Part shown: piece by piece, positions 28,048 through 37,080 of the stretch
How the letters are laid out: every line of letters begins with the position of its first letter
Position numbering within the stretch: the first letter of the stretch is position 1
From: Octadecabacter sp.
GTDB lineage: Bacteria > Pseudomonadota > Alphaproteobacteria > Rhodobacterales > Rhodobacteraceae
Length of the DNA stretch: 40,907 nucleotides
Direction: 5' to 3'
NCBI GenBank assembly: GCA_028825445.1
Contig: JAPKAD010000018.1
Coordinates: 1 to 40,907, forward strand
Translations under genes and position numbers: made by a program
Notes under the pieces: generated by a model
What the model was told of the DNA's origin: nothing
Seen by the model: the letters and a program-made list of their open reading frames with translations, nothing else
Database searches by the model: none

Positions 28048-28914
28048 GTGCGCCAGATAATGATGGGACTTGGGATGGCTTTGTTGCTGTCGGCCTGTGG
28101 TGACCCGCTGCGTAATGTTGCGCGTCTGGACGACATTGCAGTCGCTGACAGTGTTAGAAACCTGACGCAAGCTTCTGATGAGGCTCAAAATATTAATGGT
28201 GGATTATTTGCCCGTTTATTAGATAATCAGCTAAATGACCCAATCAATTCCGATGCATCGGTAGCTATTGCCAAAACTGGCGAAGCAACATCTGATCAAG
28301 ATGATCTAATTGTCGTGTCGGCTGCTATGCCTGAGACACGCACTCCACGACATGGTTTATTTAGTTTGTTTGGAAGGAATACCAACAACTGGGCACCGCT
28401 GTCTAGGATGGGCCCTGATGGCACAGGCGTAGCTGATGGTGCACTTTTAAAATTTGGAGAAATAGCCCGCGTTTGTGGGTTGCACAATGATGACCTTGGC
28501 CGTCAGATTGATAATGGTGGAGGGTTTCGAATCTTTGACACGATCCCAAATTCAAACGTTCCGCGTCCGTTTTACATCAGTGGATTTGACGACAATTGTG
28601 CGCGTATGTTTACAGGCGCTGTCGTTGTCACTGGTGATGTCGAAACCCATGAGTTTGTGCGCTATCAGACTAGCAACAAAAGAATTGATTATACGACGAC
28701 TGATAACGCTTATGAGACTTTGAAGGCCAGCGTGTGTCGTGTTGGACGCGGCCAGCCATGTGGCGCTCGCACGCAACGGATGAATGTTAATACGCACTTT
28801 ATTACTGTTTACAGTTTTTTTGCCGGCACATATAGTGCTGTTCCATCAAGATGGGCCCAGATCTTAATACACGATGGCGACGTACTAGCAATGTCAATTA
28901 AAGACGGTAAATAA
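28048..28914 (+). CDS. Putative lipoprotein of unknown function
   Basis: A 288-residue protein starting at GTG 28048, with AAGGA (28037-28041) 6 bases ahead. The N-terminus is a lipoprotein signal: a short hydrophobic core and lipobox LLLSAC with the modified cysteine at residue 17, followed by GD. The aspartate at +2 would favour the inner membrane by the E. coli rule. The first 100 residues after it look disordered and Asp/Asn-rich. A conserved-looking domain starts near residue 110 and has five cysteines (GEIARVCGL, DDNCARMF, ASVCRVGRGQPCG), which could form disulfides in the periplasm. I do not recognise the family. It lies between dnaE and slyX; co-transcription with dnaE is possible. 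Confidence 0.8.
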   Translation: MRQIMMGLGMALLLSACGDPLRNVARLDDIAVADSVRNLTQASDEAQNINGGLFARLLDNQLNDPINSDASVAIAKTGEATSDQDDLIVVSAAMPETRTPRHGLFSLFGRNTNNWAPLSRMGPDGTGVADGALLKFGEIARVCGLHNDDLGRQIDNGGGFRIFDTIPNSNVPRPFYISGFDDNCARMFTGAVVVTGDVETHEFVRYQTSNKRIDYTTTDNAYETLKASVCRVGRGQPCGARTQRMNVNTHFITVYSFFAGTYSAVPSRWAQILIHDGDVLAMSIKDGK

Positions 28915-28927
28915 AAACGATTTACTG

Positions 28928-29140
28928 CTAGTAGTGCGGTGGCCGCTGATCGACCATTGTCGCAGATCCTCCAGCATCAGTTTCGCGACCGGCTTCGCGT
29001 TCCATCAACATCTGTACTCGGTACGTGAGCCGGCTAATTTCGCCTTCCTGACGTGCAACGATGTCAGATAAGTCATCAACTGTGCGAATAAAATGGGCCA
29101 GCTGTTCTTCAAGGTTTGTTTGATCACTCATATAGCTCAT
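28928..29140 (-). CDS. slyX: SlyX family protein
   Basis: A 70-residue coiled-coil protein: LEEQLAHFIRTVDDLSDIVARQ and EGEISRLTYRVQMLMER form a heptad-patterned helix, and the chain ends QRPPHY, the characteristic SlyX C-terminus. ATG 29140 or ATG 29131 could be the start; longer extensions upstream do not resemble the family. SlyX is widespread but of unknown biochemical role. The gene is divergent from hisS with about 100 bases between, and its 3' end faces the lipoprotein gene. Confidence 0.85.
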   Translation of the reverse strand: MSYMSDQTNLEEQLAHFIRTVDDLSDIVARQEGEISRLTYRVQMLMEREAGRETDAGGSATMVDQRPPHY

Positions 29141-29236
29141 TACGGTGCCGGTGTGTACTTTGCCAACCCCCACTGTTGCGCCAACGTGCCCTGCGCGGTA
29201 AGTCGCAAGTGAATTCGCCATAAGTGGAGCCACCCC

Positions 29237-30724
29237 ATGGCCAAAAAGCAAAAAATCCAACGACCTACGGCGCAGACCCCCAAAGGGTTTCGTGACTATT
29301 TTGGCGCAGAAGTGGATCAGCGCACGGATATGTTACGCATCATCGCAGGTGTATATCATCGCTATGGCTTTGAGGCGCTTGAAACCGCTGCTGTCGAAAC
29401 CGTTGATGCGCTGGGTAAGTTTTTGCCCGACGTGGATCGCCCCAATGAGGGTGTATTTGCGTGGCAAGAAGAAGACGAAAATGATGATGGAGACTGGCTC
29501 GCGTTGCGCTACGACTTAACTGCACCTTTGGCACGCGTGTTTGCCCAGCACCGTAACGATTTGCCGCTACCCTACCGTCGCTTCGCAATGGGTCCGGTCT
29601 GGCGCAACGAAAAGCCTGGTCCAGGCCGATTTCGTCAGTTTTATCAATGTGATGCAGATACAGTCGGGTCAAGTTCTGTTGCTGCTGACGCTGAAATTTG
29701 CGCGATGCTGGCTGATACGCTTGAAGCTGTTGGGATTGAGCGTGGAGACTATGTGGTGCGGATCAACAACCGCAAAGTTTTGAATGGAGTGTTGGAGGTT
29801 ATGGGCCTGTCCGACAATGACCAGCGTGCCAACGTTTTGCGCACCATCGATAAGTTCGACAAAGTTGGTGAAAGTGGTGTGCGCGAACTACTTGGGAAGG
29901 GGCGTTTAGATGCGTCAGGTGCTTATATTAATGGCGTTGGCTTGTCAGGTGAACAGATAGAACCTGTCGTTGCGTTTTTGACGTCGAAGATGAAAGACAC
30001 GACAGGAACACTTAAAAACCTACGCGCAGCAATTGGAGAAAGCACCATCGGTGCCGCTGGTGTTGATGAACTTGAAACTATGGCTAATCTTCTCGCAGCT
30101 GGTGGTTACGACGCACGCCGCATTGTTATCGATCCTTCCGTTGTGCGTGGCCTTGGTTACTATACTGGCCCAGTATTCGAAGCTGAATTAACTTTTGAGA
30201 TCAAGGACGAAAAAGGCCGCCTGCGTTCTTTCGGGTCTGTCGCTGGCGGTGGCCGTTATGATGACCTTGTGAAACGTTTTACTGGACAAGAAGTTTCTGC
30301 GACGGGTGTTTCTATTGGTGTTGATCGCCTTCTCGCAGCATTGCACATGAAGGGCCGTTTGACGTTGGACACTTCAGGACCCGTTGTTGTCACCGTAATG
30401 GATCGTGAACGTATGGCGGATTATCAAGAAATCGTATCCGAATTGCGGCAAGCAGGCATCAGGTCTGAAGTTTACCTTGGTAATCCGAAAAGTTTTGGCA
30501 ACCAATTAAAATACGCTGACCAGCGCAATTCACCCATTGCTATTATTCAGGGTGGTGATGAACTTTCGTCAGGAACACTGCAAATAAAAGACCTAATCCT
30601 AGGTGCGAAAATTGCTGAAACAGCGACCCTTGAACAATGGAAAGATCGGCCAAGTCAGTTCGAGATTCCCCGCGCTGATCTGGTTGTGCGGATCAAGGCG
30701 CTGTTGGAAGAGCAAGCCAAGTGA
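29237..30724 (+). CDS. hisS: Histidyl-tRNA synthetase (divergent alphaproteobacterial type)
   Basis: A 495-residue class II aminoacyl-tRNA synthetase that charges tRNA-His. Class II motif 2 is [20 protein letters not shown] followed by [11 protein letters not shown]; the histidine-binding elements appear as [16 protein letters not shown] and [12 protein letters not shown]; the anticodon-binding domain closes the chain from about residue 385. The motif 2 loop (KPGPGRF) differs from the canonical bacterial RPQKGRY and fits the divergent HisRS of Rhodobacterales, Rhizobiales and Caulobacterales, whose tRNA-His lacks the extra G-1. GGAG 8 bases before ATG 29237 supports the start. It overlaps hisZ by 4 bases. 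Confidence 0.95.
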   Translation: MAKKQKIQRPTAQTPKGFRDYFGAEVDQRTDMLRIIAGVYHRYGFEALETAAVETVDALGKFLPDVDRPNEGVFAWQEEDENDDGDWLALRYDLTAPLARVFAQHRNDLPLPYRRFAMGPVWRNEKPGPGRFRQFYQCDADTVGSSSVAADAEICAMLADTLEAVGIERGDYVVRINNRKVLNGVLEVMGLSDNDQRANVLRTIDKFDKVGESGVRELLGKGRLDASGAYINGVGLSGEQIEPVVAFLTSKMKDTTGTLKNLRAAIGESTIGAAGVDELETMANLLAAGGYDARRIVIDPSVVRGLGYYTGPVFEAELTFEIKDEKGRLRSFGSVAGGGRYDDLVKRFTGQEVSATGVSIGVDRLLAALHMKGRLTLDTSGPVVVTVMDRERMADYQEIVSELRQAGIRSEVYLGNPKSFGNQLKYADQRNSPIAIIQGGDELSSGTLQIKDLILGAKIAETATLEQWKDRPSQFEIPRADLVVRIKALLEEQAK

Positions 30725-31812
30725 GCGCTGATATATCACAGGACATTTGGGACCGTGCACGCCGTTACCAATCCGTACTAGTTGGACATGGTGCGTCAAT
30801 CACTGACGCGGACGTGCTGCAACCAGCAGATACGCTGCTAGATCTTTATGGCGAAGACATTCGCGCGCGAACCTTCACCACGCAAGATCCGTTGCGTGGT
30901 GAACAAATGCTGCGTCCTGATTTTACGGTTCCAATTGTGCAGCAGCACATGGAATTCGGTGCAGAACCTGCCCGCTACACCTATTTAGGCAAAGTGTTTC
31001 GTAAACAGGAAGCTCACGAAACCCGCCCCACCGAATTTGTCCAAGTTGGGTTTGAAGTGTTTGACGGTAAAGACGTTGCAGCCGCTGACGCTGAGGTTTT
31101 TGCTACTTTTGCAGACATACTGGCCGATGTCCCTGTGGCACCCATGACGGGCGACATTGGCATTTTGCGAGCGGCCGTTATTGGACTAAAAACATCGGAA
31201 CGTCGGCGCGCAGCTCTGATGCGCCATCTGTGGAGGCCACGAAGATTTCGAGCACTATTGGATCGTTTTGGAAGTGTCACGCCTATACCTGCTGCTCGCG
31301 CTGCTTTATTGAGCAACGCGAACGCGATGGCGAATCTGCCGGTGGTCCTTGGGCTTAGATCAGAATCCGAAATTGCGCTGCGCATCGAAGCGCTGCAGGA
31401 TGATGCTGCGATTGGTCCTATTTCGAGTTTTGAACGCGACCTGTTAGCATCGCTTCTGAAGGTTCGTGAAACTGCGCCTAATGCGCTGGCATTACTGAGA
31501 GATATTGCAGTTGATCTGCCGTCAATCAGTGCTGCGATTGATGGGTTAAATATGCGTCTGGATGCAATGGCGAAGCGCGGCATCGATGTTGATGCGCTGC
31601 CGTTTGAAGCGGCGTACGGACGCACATCGATGGAATACTACGATGGCTTTGTGTTTGGATTTTCGTCTAATGCTAGTTTGAATATTCCACCAGTTGCCAC
31701 GGGTGGCCGTTATGATGCTCTAACAGTAATTCTTGGCGGTGGTACTGGTGTGCCCGCCGTGGGGGGGGTGATCCGCCCAGATCTTGTAGCTTTAGTGGAG
31801 GCTGCGCAATGA
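30721..31812 (+). CDS. hisZ: ATP phosphoribosyltransferase regulatory subunit
   Basis: A 363-residue HisRS-like protein without aminoacylation function that pairs with short-form HisG in the first step of histidine synthesis. HisRS-derived blocks are visible: [27 protein letters not shown], and [10 protein letters not shown]. The anticodon-binding domain is absent, as expected. It starts at GTG 30721 inside the hisS stop (GTGA overlap) and overlaps hisG by 4 bases, so synthesis of the two subunits is coupled. The presence of HisZ agrees with the short HisG encoded next. Confidence 0.93.
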   Translation: MSADISQDIWDRARRYQSVLVGHGASITDADVLQPADTLLDLYGEDIRARTFTTQDPLRGEQMLRPDFTVPIVQQHMEFGAEPARYTYLGKVFRKQEAHETRPTEFVQVGFEVFDGKDVAAADAEVFATFADILADVPVAPMTGDIGILRAAVIGLKTSERRRAALMRHLWRPRRFRALLDRFGSVTPIPAARAALLSNANAMANLPVVLGLRSESEIALRIEALQDDAAIGPISSFERDLLASLLKVRETAPNALALLRDIAVDLPSISAAIDGLNMRLDAMAKRGIDVDALPFEAAYGRTSMEYYDGFVFGFSSNASLNIPPVATGGRYDALTVILGGGTGVPAVGGVIRPDLVALVEAAQ

Positions 31813-32501
31813 CCTTGAAGCTTGGTATTCCGTCAAAGGGACGATTGATGGAAAAGACGTTTGATTGGTTCGCAGCGCGTGGCGTAACATTGCGTAAATC
31901 TGGATCAGAACGTGAATATGCGGGAGCTGTGGACGGTATAAACGGCATTGAATTGGTGTTGCTTTCAGCAGGTGAAGTGCCACGTGAACTTGATTCTGGG
32001 CGTATCCAGCTTGGGGTGACAGGATCTGATCTTGTGCGCGAAAAGCTTTCACTATGGGATCAGAGGGTCGTTGAAGTGTCAAAAATGGGTTTTGGTGGAG
32101 CTGATCTTGTAATTGCTGTACCACAATCATGGATTGATGTGGACAGCTTAGATGACCTTGATGCCGTTGCAGCCGCATTCCGCGCGCATCACGGTTTTCG
32201 GCTACGCATCGCAACAAAGTATCACCGTCTAACGCGCGAATTTTTGCGTGAGTATGGCGTGGCTGACTATCAACTTGTCGACAGCCAAGGCGCGACTGAG
32301 GGCACTATTCGCAACGAAACAGCAGAAGCTGTCGCTGATATTACGTCTACGGGTGAGACACTGCGCGCAAACGGACTTAAAATTCTTCCCGACGGGATGA
32401 TCCACGCCAGCCAAGCCACTCTTTTCCGAGCACGTCGCCGTAACTGGACCCAAGCTCAACGTGATACATTTAAATTTTTAGAAACCAAACTGAACTATTA
32501 A
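31809..32501 (+). CDS. hisG: ATP phosphoribosyltransferase catalytic subunit, short form
   Basis: A 230-residue short-form HisG that condenses ATP and PRPP in the first committed step of histidine synthesis. Blocks include LGIPSKGRLMEKT at the N-terminus, the LGVTGSDLVREK region, and the PRPP-binding loop ADITSTGETLRANGL. The C-terminal regulatory domain of long HisG is absent, which explains the need for HisZ. GGAGG at 31797-31801 lies 7 bases before the ATG. Feedback control by histidine would act through the HisZ-HisG complex, as known for the family. Confidence 0.95.
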   Translation: MTLKLGIPSKGRLMEKTFDWFAARGVTLRKSGSEREYAGAVDGINGIELVLLSAGEVPRELDSGRIQLGVTGSDLVREKLSLWDQRVVEVSKMGFGGADLVIAVPQSWIDVDSLDDLDAVAAAFRAHHGFRLRIATKYHRLTREFLREYGVADYQLVDSQGATEGTIRNETAEAVADITSTGETLRANGLKILPDGMIHASQATLFRARRRNWTQAQRDTFKFLETKLNY

Positions 32502-32624
32502 CTGTTCATTAATTTTAAAAACCTGAGTGCAGAATATTACGAGCTATTGTATCGAGGCTAATTTATGGTGTTGGTTGCTAGCAGACCCTCGCTTAAGTGT
32601 ACTCGGCATGTGGAAGTCACAAGA

Positions 32625-33056
32625 TCATAAAATTCCAATTTCTGCTAAGGCCGCACTTAGTGAAGGTGGCAGAGGCTCTTCGTTTTCACGTCCCACAGGC
32701 AAATCTTTTGGCGCATCTTCGGGTTTTAGATATCGCCATCCTTGAAATGGCCGCTTTAAAGACGGCACCACTCTGATCAGTTCAGGATCTATGACGATTG
32801 CGCAGCGCCGAATGTTGTCTGCACTAATGTATTCATCCAGACGGATAATTCTCTGGCGACATAAAAGTGACCCTTTGATGACCCAGTAAATACTGCCGCC
32901 AGCCATTAACTCGGCCTCGCGTTTAGGCCACATCCGTGTCACATGCCGCGGCAATCCGTCCCGTGTTTGGGCGCGATTGGTCGCTTGCCACTCGGCGAGA
33001 TCTGCGACATTTTCGCTTCCAACAGATAACTTTTGAAGGTGCAATTTGGTTGCCAA
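32625..33056 (-). CDS. DUF1489 family protein
   Basis: About 143 residues. The family blocks are plain: LHLQKLSVGSENVADLAEWQ, RHVTRMWPKREAEL, GGSIYWVIKGSLLCRQRI and KRPFQGWRYLKPEDAPKDLP. DUF1489 is found mainly in alphaproteobacteria and has no assigned function. No ATG suits the start. TTG 33056 is chosen because GGAG lies 9 bases ahead and the product then begins ATKLHLQKL like relatives; TTG 33071 is the other option, limited by an in-frame stop just upstream. It is divergent from nrdJ, with which it shares a short promoter region. Confidence 0.88.
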   Translation of the reverse strand: MATKLHLQKLSVGSENVADLAEWQATNRAQTRDGLPRHVTRMWPKREAELMAGGSIYWVIKGSLLCRQRIIRLDEYISADNIRRCAIVIDPELIRVVPSLKRPFQGWRYLKPEDAPKDLPVGRENEEPLPPSLSAALAEIGIL

Positions 33057-33102
33057 AGTGATATACTCCAATTTCTAGATGTGCTACTGAATTCCTTAAT
33101 TA

Positions 33103-33118
33103 ACGCTATATGTAGACC
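33103..33118. promoter_or_regulatory. Candidate NrdR box 1 upstream of nrdJ
   Basis: ACGCTATATGTAGACC resembles the 16-base NrdR box (ACACTATATATAGTGT type) in the left arm and core, with mismatches in the right arm. It is 47 bases upstream of the nrdJ start. NrdR represses ribonucleotide reductase genes in most bacteria, usually through two boxes. Confidence 0.4.
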
Positions 33119-33138
33119 TTTAAGGCTTCAATGATTCT

Positions 33139-33154
33139 ACTCAATATATACCAA
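33139..33154. promoter_or_regulatory. Candidate NrdR box 2 upstream of nrdJ
   Basis: ACTCAATATATACCAA matches the NrdR box (ACACAATATATTGTGT type) well in its left arm and core. It ends just before the ribosome site. Centre-to-centre distance to box 1 is 36 bases; known tandem boxes are mostly about 31-32 apart, which lowers confidence. Confidence 0.38.
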
Positions 33155-33164
33155 AGGACCGCCT

Positions 33165-35426
33165 ATGACCCGCTTTGCTGCCTCAATCGCCGAACAAATA
33201 TGGGACATGAAATATCGCCTTAAGGAGGGTGATGGAACCCCGATTGATACCTCTGTTGAAGACACTTGGGCCAGGATCGCCAAATCGCTGGCATCCGTTG
33301 AAAAAGACCCAAAGGCCTGGGAGCCGAAATTTTACAAGGCCTTGAATGATTTTCGCTATCTTCCAGCTGGTCGCATCACTGCTGGCGCTGGGACAGATCG
33401 ATCCGTGACTCTGTTTAATTGCTTTGTTATGGGCACGATCCCCGACACAATGGGGGGCATTTTTGACAGCCTTCGCGAGGCGGCTTTGACCATGCAGCAA
33501 GGTGGCGGCATTGGCTATGATTTTTCAACAATCCGTCCTAAAGGCGCTGTGGTCAAAGGTGTTGCGGCTGACGCATCTGGCCCGTTGTCATTCATGGACG
33601 TGTGGGACGCGATGTGTCGCACGATAATGTCGGCAGGGTCACGGCGCGGCGCAATGATGGCGACGATGCGCTGCGACCACCCCGATGTTGAAGACTTCAT
33701 CACCGCTAAATCTGATGCTGCACGTTTACGGATGTTCAACATGTCCGTGTTGATCACGGATCCTTTCATGGAAGCTGTTAAGGCAAATAGTCAGTGGAAT
33801 CTGGTCTGGGCGGGGGTTACTGTTCGTACGGTGCAAGCCCGGGACCTGTGGAATTCGATCATGCAGTCTACATATAATCATGCTGAACCTGGTGTGATTT
33901 TTATCGATCGTATTAATACGATGAACAATCTCAATTATGTTGAAACCATTGCTGCCACCAACCCGTGTGGAGAACAGCCGTTGCCGCCTTACGGCGCGTG
34001 CTTATTAGGTTCAATCAACCTTGCACGACTGGTTTTGAACCCATTCGAAGATATCGCGACTATTGATGATACAGAATTAACCGAACTTGTCGCAACCGCT
34101 GTTCGAATGATGGATAACGTTGTCGATGCGTCCAAGTTCCCGCTTGAAGCTCAAGCACAAGAAGCTGCAGCAAAACGCCGTATCGGACTGGGTGTTACTG
34201 GACTGGCTGATGCGTTGTTGATGACGGGTTTGCGTTATGGTTCTGAGGAAGCAGCGCGTCAAACTGAGCACTGGATGAAAGCGATTGCGCGCTCTGCTTA
34301 TTTGGCTTCAGTGGACTTGGCCAAAGAAAAAGGTGCGTTCCCATTGTTTGATGCGGACAAGTACCTGGCGTCGGGAAATATGATGCAGATGGACGAAGAT
34401 GTGCGCGGCGCTATCCGGGAGCATGGTATCCGTAACGCTCTGCTTACATCCGTAGCTCCAACCGGAACCATCAGCCTGTATGCGGGCAATGTCTCATCAG
34501 GGATCGAACCCGTTTTTGCGTATGCCTACAAGCGTAAAGTGCTGCAAAAAGATGGATCACGCACAGAGGAAGAGGTCGTAGATTACGCCGTAAAAATGTG
34601 GCGTGATTTAAAGGGTGATGCGGAACTGCCAGATTATTTTGTCAATGCTCAAACTTTGCCGGCGATGGAGCATGTGCGCATGCAGGCGGCAGCTCAAAAA
34701 TGGATCGACAGTTCAATTTCGAAAACTATCAACGTACCGGAAGACATCGATTTTCAATCATTCAAAGACGTTTACATGGCGGCTTGGGACCAAGGCTGTA
34801 AAGGATGCACGACCTATCGTCCAAACGACGTTACAGGGTCGGTATTATCGGTGTCTGAAGATACCAATTCTGAAGTTGTCACTGATGAAAATGTAGGGGA
34901 CGTCATCTATATGACTGAACCGCTGAACCGGCCTGGAGAGTTGCATGGCCAGACCTATAAGTTAAAATGGCCAGACAGCGAACATGCGATCTACATTACA
35001 GTGAATGATATTTTGCACCTTGGGCAGCACCGTCCATTTGAGGTGTTCATCAACTCTAAAAATATGGAACACTTTGCGTGGACTGTTGCGCTTACACGGA
35101 TGATTTCTGCTGTTTTCCGACGGGGTGGCGACGTGTCGTTCGTCGTCGAAGAACTCAAAGCGGTATTCGATCCGCGTGGCGGAGCATGGATGAATGGTAA
35201 ATATGTGCCGTCAATTCTGGCAGCCATCGGTGGAGTGATCGAAAAACACATGATTGCTACAGGGTTTCTTGCAGGCGAAGGCATGGGTTTAAAAACTGAC
35301 CCCCAGGCAGAGGTTGTTAACATAAAGCCAAAGGGAAAAGCTTGTACCAGCTGTGGGTCGTATGAGCTTCGGATGGTAGAAGGCTGCATGAATTGTGCTG
35401 ATTGTGGCTATTCTAAGTGTGGTTAG
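33165..35426 (+). CDS. nrdJ: Adenosylcobalamin-dependent (class II) ribonucleotide reductase
   Basis: A 753-residue class II ribonucleotide reductase, which makes deoxyribonucleotides with coenzyme B12 and without oxygen. Catalytic residues can be placed: C86 in LFNCFVM and C279 in YGACLLGSINL form the redox pair; N266, C268 (thiyl radical) and E270 lie in TNPCGEQ. The C-terminus has a cysteine-rich tail with six cysteines (CTSCGSY, EGCMNCADCGYSKCG) that recycles the active-site disulfide. AAAGGA lies 6 bases before ATG 33165. It is the only reductase in the window, so the organism needs cobalamin for DNA synthesis unless another is encoded elsewhere. Confidence 0.95.
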   Translation: MTRFAASIAEQIWDMKYRLKEGDGTPIDTSVEDTWARIAKSLASVEKDPKAWEPKFYKALNDFRYLPAGRITAGAGTDRSVTLFNCFVMGTIPDTMGGIFDSLREAALTMQQGGGIGYDFSTIRPKGAVVKGVAADASGPLSFMDVWDAMCRTIMSAGSRRGAMMATMRCDHPDVEDFITAKSDAARLRMFNMSVLITDPFMEAVKANSQWNLVWAGVTVRTVQARDLWNSIMQSTYNHAEPGVIFIDRINTMNNLNYVETIAATNPCGEQPLPPYGACLLGSINLARLVLNPFEDIATIDDTELTELVATAVRMMDNVVDASKFPLEAQAQEAAAKRRIGLGVTGLADALLMTGLRYGSEEAARQTEHWMKAIARSAYLASVDLAKEKGAFPLFDADKYLASGNMMQMDEDVRGAIREHGIRNALLTSVAPTGTISLYAGNVSSGIEPVFAYAYKRKVLQKDGSRTEEEVVDYAVKMWRDLKGDAELPDYFVNAQTLPAMEHVRMQAAAQKWIDSSISKTINVPEDIDFQSFKDVYMAAWDQGCKGCTTYRPNDVTGSVLSVSEDTNSEVVTDENVGDVIYMTEPLNRPGELHGQTYKLKWPDSEHAIYITVNDILHLGQHRPFEVFINSKNMEHFAWTVALTRMISAVFRRGGDVSFVVEELKAVFDPRGGAWMNGKYVPSILAAIGGVIEKHMIATGFLAGEGMGLKTDPQAEVVNIKPKGKACTSCGSYELRMVEGCMNCADCGYSKCG

Positions 35427-35482
35427 ACTTAGGATCGCAATTTGTGTGGGCACCAGAGTATAATGATCAATCCACAGCTTAA

Positions 35483-35511
35483 GGCTGCCATTTTACAAGA
35501 AAGTGGCGGCC
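35483..35511. terminator. Hairpin after nrdJ
   Basis: GGCTGCCA (35483-35490) pairs with TGGCGGCC (35504-35511) with one G-T wobble and a 13-base loop, about 55 bases after the nrdJ stop. There is no T run on the plus strand. Confidence 0.35.
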
Positions 35512-35818
35512 AGTGGCTCTAATGTAGGAGTTTAGCTTGTGAAGTTGGGTCTAAAGTACTGTGCCAATGAAAACTCGCTGAAAATACTGATTCTGGCGAA
35601 GTGCAGCCGCACAGCCACTTTTTTAGACTGGAATATTAACGTCAGATTTACCCTGGACGGTTTCATGGTTTAGGATCTTTACTTAAAGTGAACGGCCGGC
35701 CCTAAGCCGCCACTTGTCACCAACTTGTGTCGCTGCGGTGCGGCCCGTAGAACTGGTCATTCGCTACGGTTGCAAGATCTTGGCGACTTCAGATGTTTCC
35801 AATGTGAGCGACATAAGT
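35512..35818. other. Spacer at the left edge of a G+C-richer block
   Basis: About 300 bases without a recognised gene. Composition rises from about 35690, marked by GGCCGGCC at 35694-35701. The channel frame is open upstream to a TTG at 35714, but those 35 codons do not look like a channel N-terminus. This may be the junction of an acquired segment. No direct repeat or attachment site was found. Confidence 0.35.
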
Positions 35819-36664
35819 ATGTCCGCAGGCACGCCGTTGTTTCGGCACATGGTCCCCGACGAAAAGCTATGGCATAGTGCTAAAATGAAAAAATTGCACC
35901 GCACGGTCAGGTTGCTCTACACGGGACAAAGTCAGCGAGCCCGGCGGTTTCGATATGGGCAAATCGTGTTCGATGCAGTGACCATCGTCTATTTTATTGC
36001 AACCGCAGCGCTACCTACGACGCCGGTTATGACTGCTCTGAACATTGGGCTTGGCCTGCTCATAGCTCTTGACCTTGTGGCCCGTTTCTGGATCTCCGAA
36101 AACCTGCGTCGGGAACTGATGCGCATCTACACTCTTGCGGATATGGTCGTAGTGCTGTCCCTGATGCTGGCACCGCTTATCACCGAGAACTTTGCATTCC
36201 TCCGCGTGCTGCGAGGCCTGCGGCTGATTCACGCCTATCAAGTCTTGCGTGACCTTCGCCGTGAGAGTCTGTTCTTCCGCCACCACGAAGATGCTATCCT
36301 CGCTATGGTCAACTTGTTCGTCTTCATCTTTGTGACCACGTCGTTCGTCTTCGTGCTGGCGTTCGATGAAGAGGGGGGCGTTGCAGGCTATATTGACGCA
36401 CTCTATTTTACGGTGTCGACGCTCACGACGACGGGCTTTGGCGACATCACCATGACGACAACCAGTGGAAAGCTGTTATCGGTGTTCATCATGGTCGTGG
36501 GAGTAGCACTTTTTGTGCAATTGGTGCGCGCCATCTTCCAGCCCTCCAAGATCAAGCATAAGTGCCCAGAATGTGGCCTGAACCGGCACGAACCAGATGC
36601 GGTTCACTGCAAGCATTGTGGCGATTTGTTGAATATCGAGACTGAGGGGGACTCTGCGACGTGA
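35819..36664 (+). CDS. Potassium channel with voltage-sensor-like domain and C-terminal zinc ribbon
   Basis: A 281-residue ion channel. After a basic cytoplasmic N-terminus there are four hydrophobic segments, the fourth carrying spaced arginines (FLRVLRGLRLIHAYQVLRDL), like the S4 helix of voltage sensors. The pore unit follows: S5, a pore helix, the filter TTTGFGD (203-209) and S6. The filter TxGFGD is that of K+-selective channels. The C-terminus bears CPEC and CKHC (cysteines 249, 252, 264, 267), a zinc ribbon. ATG 35819 is chosen; ATG 35885 is possible, TTG 35714 unlikely. It belongs to the G+C-richer block ending at 38552. Gating and role are unknown. Confidence 0.87.
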   Translation: MSAGTPLFRHMVPDEKLWHSAKMKKLHRTVRLLYTGQSQRARRFRYGQIVFDAVTIVYFIATAALPTTPVMTALNIGLGLLIALDLVARFWISENLRRELMRIYTLADMVVVLSLMLAPLITENFAFLRVLRGLRLIHAYQVLRDLRRESLFFRHHEDAILAMVNLFVFIFVTTSFVFVLAFDEEGGVAGYIDALYFTVSTLTTTGFGDITMTTTSGKLLSVFIMVVGVALFVQLVRAIFQPSKIKHKCPECGLNRHEPDAVHCKHCGDLLNIETEGDSAT

Positions 36665-36819
36665 ACGCACCAACGTTCCCGATGATTGCTTGCCATTTTA
36701 CTGACTGCGTCCTGTCAGACTTGGGCGTTGTCGCACTTACCTAAATCGTCCAGGGGTGAGAAGACAGACGCTTGACGTGATAATAAACTGGAGACGCGAC
36801 GTTTCGACGTGCTTGTCTC

Positions 36820-37080
36820 ATGACGCGTTATCGGTTACCCAATATCCCCTATGCTGGAGGGAAAACCATCTATAAGATTGGGAAAGAACGGCAACGGCGC
36901 GGCAGGGCCACCTGGCTTGCAGCTACGGCCATAACAGTGCTTGCAGGCGTTGCCGTGCCTTATGGGATGTTGACAGACAGTGCTAGGATCATGGCAGTGC
37001 CGCTATTCTGGTTACTTTTCGGAGTTGTGGTGATCATCCTGATCGTCATCGGAGTGATGCGTTGGAGTGACGAGGCGTGA
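36820..37080 (+). CDS. Small membrane protein paired with the sodium:solute symporter
   Basis: An 86-residue protein with two membrane segments (about 32-50 and 59-79) after a basic N-terminus (KERQRRGRATW). The gene overlaps the symporter start by 4 bases (GTGA), so the two are coupled. Small two-helix proteins directly ahead of SSS-family symporters are common (DUF485, DUF997 and similar), and may help assembly or transport; I cannot name the exact family. ATG 36820 has no good ribosome site, so the real start might differ. Confidence 0.75.
   Translation: MTRYRLPNIPYAGGKTIYKIGKERQRRGRATWLAATAITVLAGVAVPYGMLTDSARIMAVPLFWLLFGVVVIILIVIGVMRWSDEA

Noticed and set aside
31014..31625. 203-codon minus-strand ORF inside hisZ
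   Set aside because: It is a Ser/Arg/Ala-rich shadow of hisZ, which is fully supported by family blocks and coupling to its neighbours.
33072..33164. Cobalamin riboswitch ahead of the B12-dependent nrdJ
   Set aside because: Only 93 bases separate the two divergent genes, too few for a cobalamin riboswitch, and no B12-box-like sequence was seen.
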